Below, in pieces: positions 61,671 to 64,000 of a stretch of 64,000 nucleotides of DNA. Made by a program: the position numbers and the translations under genes. The stretch's first letter is position 1, and each line of letters opens with the position of its first letter. Source of the DNA: Chloroflexota bacterium (GTDB taxonomy: Bacteria; Chloroflexota; Dehalococcoidia; Lucifugimonadales; JADFKI01). A model generated the notes under the pieces. That model made no database searches, was not told the DNA's origin, and was given only the letters and a program-made list of their open reading frames with translations. Location: assembly GCA_009840355.1 (NCBI GenBank), contig VXNZ01000025.1, forward strand, positions 150,482 through 214,481, written 5' to 3'.

Positions 61671-61699
61671 GCCGCGTGCCGCGAACATAGAGGTCTGCG

Positions 61700-62071
61700 A
61701 TGAACCGCCGAATGGACCGCGTGAATGTCCTGCTGCGCGAAGAAATCAGCCGCATCCTCGCGGTCGATATTAACGACCCGCGCCTGTCTTCGCTAATCAG
61801 CATCACAGAGGTCAGGACCTCGCGCGACCTGCGCAGCGCAAGGGTATATGTCAGCGTATTCGGCGACGAGAACACGAAGCAGACGGCGCTATTCGCCATG
61901 GAAAACGCCGGCGGCTACATCCATCGCACGATGAAGCGCAACCTCAAGCTCAAGTTCGCGCCGGTGCTGTCATTCCAGCTCGATGAATCCATCGAACAGG
62001 CGACGGGCATGCTCGACTTAATCAGCCGCAACGCGCCGCGCGACATCCACGACACCGAAACGCCGCGATAG
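61700..62071 (+). CDS. rbfA: Ribosome-binding factor A
   Basis: 30S maturation factor of 123 residues with the KH-like fold. It opens RMDRVNVLLREEISRILAVDINDPRLSSLISITEVRTSRDL and has ARVYVSVFGDEN and the FQLDESIEQATGMLDLI end. It follows infB by 29 bases in the classical nusA-infB-rbfA-truB order. Confidence 0.94.
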   Translation: MNRRMDRVNVLLREEISRILAVDINDPRLSSLISITEVRTSRDLRSARVYVSVFGDENTKQTALFAMENAGGYIHRTMKRNLKLKFAPVLSFQLDESIEQATGMLDLISRNAPRDIHDTETPR

Positions 62072-62122
62072 CGCCGGCATTTCACCACACTAGGTTCTGC
62101 TGACATTTCAAATTTGCGTCCC

Positions 62123-62245
62123 GTCATTCCTGCGAAGCATGTCCCTGCTAAGACAGGGAGCAGGAATCCAGTGCCTGCAAGCGGCGTTAATATGACAAAG
62201 ATTGCTACATTTGAGATTCTGGATTCGCGTTCTTACCGGAATGAC
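62123..62245. repeat. Imperfect palindromic repeat between rbfA and truB
   Basis: GTCATTCCTGCGAAGCATG at the left faces TTACCGGAATGAC at the right, with the inner arms AGCAGGAATCCAGTGCC and GATTCTGGATTCGCG. The same layout (target-site-like GTCATTCC ... GGAATGAC) is found in many bacteria. It is unrelated in detail to family A apart from the outer GTCATTCC. Confidence 0.65.
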
Positions 62246-62320
62246 CCAATTGTCCACACAACCTAGAGTTGGACATCTCAACAGGTTCAGCCCCCAGCCG
62301 CAGCGACACGAGATTTGCAC

Positions 62321-63280
62321 ATGGCGAATAGCCAAAAGCCGCAGATTGACGGCATCCTGAACATCCACAAGCCTTACGGCATGACATCTATGGATGTCGT
62401 GCGCCGTGTGAAGCGCGCCGTGCGCCAGCGCCGCGTCGGGCATGGCGGCACGCTCGACCCCATCGCAACCGGAGTACTGCCCGTGTTTCTAGGGCAAGCG
62501 ACACGCCTTATGGAGCATGTGGTCGGCGGCGGCAAGACATACCTCACATCCATCGAACTCGGCATCACCACAGACACATACGACGCGCTCGGCGAAATAA
62601 CCGCGCGCACGGACGCATCGACGGTATCAGCCATATCGCACGAATACATAGAGCGAGTGCTGCCCGATTTCAGCGGCGAAATCCTGCAAGTGCCACCTAT
62701 GTACAGCGCGCTAAAACGCGACGGCAAGCGGTTGTACGAGCTCGCGCGCGCCGGCGTCGAAGTCGAACGCGAGGCGCGCCCGGTCGTCGTGCACAACGTC
62801 GCCTTGACGGAGTGGACGCCGCCGGTAGCCACGCTCGAAATCCACTGCGGCAAGGGTTTCTATGTGCGCTCATTGGCACACGACATCGGTCAGGCGCTCG
62901 GCTGCGGCGGTAATATGAAGTCGCTCGTACGCCTCAAGTCCGGCGCATTCGCAATTGAGAATGCCGTGAGCATAGAAGAAATGGAAGATCGCTTCGCAGA
63001 TGGCAGCTGGCACAACATCGTGCACTCGCCGGACGCCGCGCTGCGCGACATGCGCGCGCTGGTTGTAGGCAAGCAGCTGGAAGACATGATACGCAACGGA
63101 CGCGCATTCAACGCTGGTGCCGCAAACACACTTGCGCGCCCAGAGGAACGCTGCCGCGTTTACACAACGGACGGCCGTTTCCTTGCAATCGTTGCATACG
63201 ACGCGCCCACGCAGCAGTGGCGACCGGAGAAAGTGTTCGCGTTGAATTATGCTGAGCAGGAGTCGGCTGTCGTGGTGTAG
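62321..63280 (+). CDS. truB: tRNA pseudouridine-55 synthase TruB
   Basis: Makes pseudouridine 55 in the T-loop of tRNA; 319 residues. The N-terminal GILNIHKPYGMTSMDVVRRVK, the catalytic Asp in GHGGTLDPIATGVLPV and YMYSALK-type PPMYSALKRDGKRLYELARAG are complete; the PUA-like C-terminus follows with ALVVGKQLEDMIRNGRAF. I chose ATG 62321 over the TTG two codons earlier. The gap to rbfA (249 bases) holds a palindromic repeat. Confidence 0.95.
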   Translation: MANSQKPQIDGILNIHKPYGMTSMDVVRRVKRAVRQRRVGHGGTLDPIATGVLPVFLGQATRLMEHVVGGGKTYLTSIELGITTDTYDALGEITARTDASTVSAISHEYIERVLPDFSGEILQVPPMYSALKRDGKRLYELARAGVEVEREARPVVVHNVALTEWTPPVATLEIHCGKGFYVRSLAHDIGQALGCGGNMKSLVRLKSGAFAIENAVSIEEMEDRFADGSWHNIVHSPDAALRDMRALVVGKQLEDMIRNGRAFNAGAANTLARPEERCRVYTTDGRFLAIVAYDAPTQQWRPEKVFALNYAEQESAVVV

Positions 63281-63428
63281 GAATTGGAGACCCAATTTTG
63301 CGCGCTTATAGCGCCGGCGCCGCCGAGATTGCGTTTCCTTCTAGGTGGTCAGGACGAACGGGTTTTGTTATTCCAACCATCCGAATGGAAACCCCATCAT
63401 CCACATCCTATCTCAGGGTCTTCCGGTT

Positions 63429-63573
63429 GTCATTCTGAACGAAGCGCAGCGCAGTGAAGAATCTAAAATCGTTGCACATAAGCCTGTTTCCGACTTTAGA
63501 TTTCTCGCCTCGCTCGAAATGACAGGTATAAACCGCAAATGACAGGCATAAACTGCATTTATGAAATCGTCTC
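63429..63573. repeat. Family A repeat copy, right end intact
   Basis: GTCATTCTGAACGAAGCGC at the left, CTTTAGATTTCTCGCCTCGC and CTCGAAATGACAGG inside, then ATGAAATCGTCTCC as the right terminal repeat. The left end is missing. Confidence 0.8.
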
Positions 63574-63598
63574 CTAAATCCGCAGGACAATTTCAAAA

Positions 63599-63640
63599 GT
63601 CCCTTCCCCCTCGATGGGGGAAGGTTAGGATGGGGGTGAA
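63599..63640 (+). repeat. GC-rich hairpin repeat, family B copy
   Basis: CCCTTCCCCC, TCGAT, GGGGGAAGG, then TTAGGATGGGGGTGAA: almost base-identical to 13657-13696. Confidence 0.8.
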
Positions 63641-63680
63641 ATATGTGTCCACCACCACCTTTTGCAAATGTCTCCCTCAC

Positions 63681-63742
63681 TGGGTTCGGAACGACAAAAC
63701 AGCGTGGAATGACAACATTAAGCATTTGTGACATCGTCTCTT
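63681..63742. repeat. Family A repeat, right-end fragment
   Basis: GTGGAATGACAACATTAAGC followed by ATTTGTGACATCGTCTC; only the right end of the element is present, next to the family B copy. Confidence 0.6.
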
Positions 63743-63823
63743 GACATAGCCAAACATGCGTGCTAATAATAGAACATACAAACTAACACTGCCCTGTCAG
63801 CCCCCGGTAAGGAATGTAGGGAA

Positions 63824-63853
63824 CTGATAACTGAAAACTGATAACTGATAACT
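63824..63853 (+). repeat. Short tandem repeat, AACTGATA units
   Basis: AACTGATAACTGAAAACTGA followed by TAACTGATAA: three to four AACTGATA/AACTGAA units directly before the partial gene at the window end. Confidence 0.8.
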
Positions 63854-63860
63854 CACTCCC

Positions 63861-64000
63861 ATGTGCATCCAAAACACACTACAACAGAAAATAGCCAATC
63901 TCACCAACGACGGTGAGACCATAGCCATGTTCTTGGCAGACACCATGCAAAGCGACAGCTATGCCATCAAGACCTGCCACAAGCTGGACGCCGCACGTAT
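63861..64000 (+). CDS. Unidentified protein, N-terminal 46 residues only
   Basis: ATG at 63861 opens a frame running off the window: MCIQNTLQQKIANLTNDGET, then IAMFLADTMQSDSYAIKTCH. It looks like helical, soluble protein. I recognise no family from this fragment. There is no strong Shine-Dalgarno (CACTCCC precedes it) and the preceding tandem repeat is unusual, so the start is uncertain. Confidence 0.5.
   Translation, partial: MCIQNTLQQKIANLTNDGETIAMFLADTMQSDSYAIKTCHKLDAAR

Noticed and set aside
60138..61688. 516-residue minus-strand open frame
   Set aside because: Antisense of infB; no homology features.

Overview
The window looks like chromosomal DNA of an uncultured bacterium of the phylum Chloroflexota, most like the Dehalococcoidia/SAR202 type. 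This placement is inference. It rests on a GC-rich coding style, lipoprotein solute-binding proteins with a Val/Glu/Lys repeat after the lipobox, several flavin/F420-type LLM oxidoreductases, an amidohydrolase-rich gene content, an isolated 5S rRNA gene and many short palindromic intergenic repeats. Most of the window is ordinary metabolic and housekeeping DNA. Gene decay is concentrated in a few accessory (defence-type) loci.

Layout. 1-4.4 kb: general L-amino-acid ABC transporter (aapJ-aapQ-aapM, minus strand) and a lone 5S rRNA gene with its own promoter. 4.4-14 kb: DUF2071 protein, aldo/keto reductase, ComB-like phosphatase, ispH, aminotransferase, nadE, amidohydrolase and an LLM oxidoreductase. 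13.7-14.8 kb: an Mrr-like restriction gene broken by an exact 25-bp tandem duplication and a second frameshift. 14.9-19.3 kb: complete glycine cleavage operon gcvT-gcvH-gcvPA-gcvPB. 19.4-22.4 kb: a truncated aspartic protease remnant, a peroxiredoxin whose peroxidatic residue is an in-frame TGA followed by a good bacterial SECIS hairpin (a probable selenoprotein), trmI, and a MidA-type methyltransferase. 22.7-29.3 kb: zinc-ribbon peptide, citrate synthase, acyl-CoA dehydrogenase, NAD-kinase-like protein, clpS and a second LLM enzyme. 29.3-33.3 kb: a peptide-type ABC transporter (binding protein and two permeases, no ATPase). 33.6-38.8 kb: double CMD-domain protein, FGGY kinase, PfkB kinase and purA. 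39-42.6 kb: lysine pathway genes dapB, asd and dapA with a frameshifted nuclease-like ORF between dapB and asd. 42.9-47.5 kb: phytoene-dehydrogenase-like enzyme, an abnormally short tRNA, and a Co/Ni ECF transporter (cbiM-cbiQ-cbiO) with a clear promoter/operator. 47.5-51 kb: MFS permease, a PIN toxin with a nonsense-interrupted partner, and thiI. 51.3-57.1 kb: a 992-residue membrane-anchored protein with six tandem Cache-like domains, a 2-hydroxyacid dehydrogenase and a RACo-like ASKHA/ferredoxin protein. 57.4-63.3 kb: nusA-ylxR-infB-rbfA-truB, with no rimP in front. The last 0.7 kb holds repeats and the start of an unidentified gene.

The strongest unusual signals are the Sec-peroxiredoxin, the six-Cache protein, the cluster of broken defence-type genes, the shortened tRNA, and a MITE-like repeat family with terminal inverted repeats scattered through the intergenic spaces. 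No CRISPR array, complete insertion sequence or prophage was seen.
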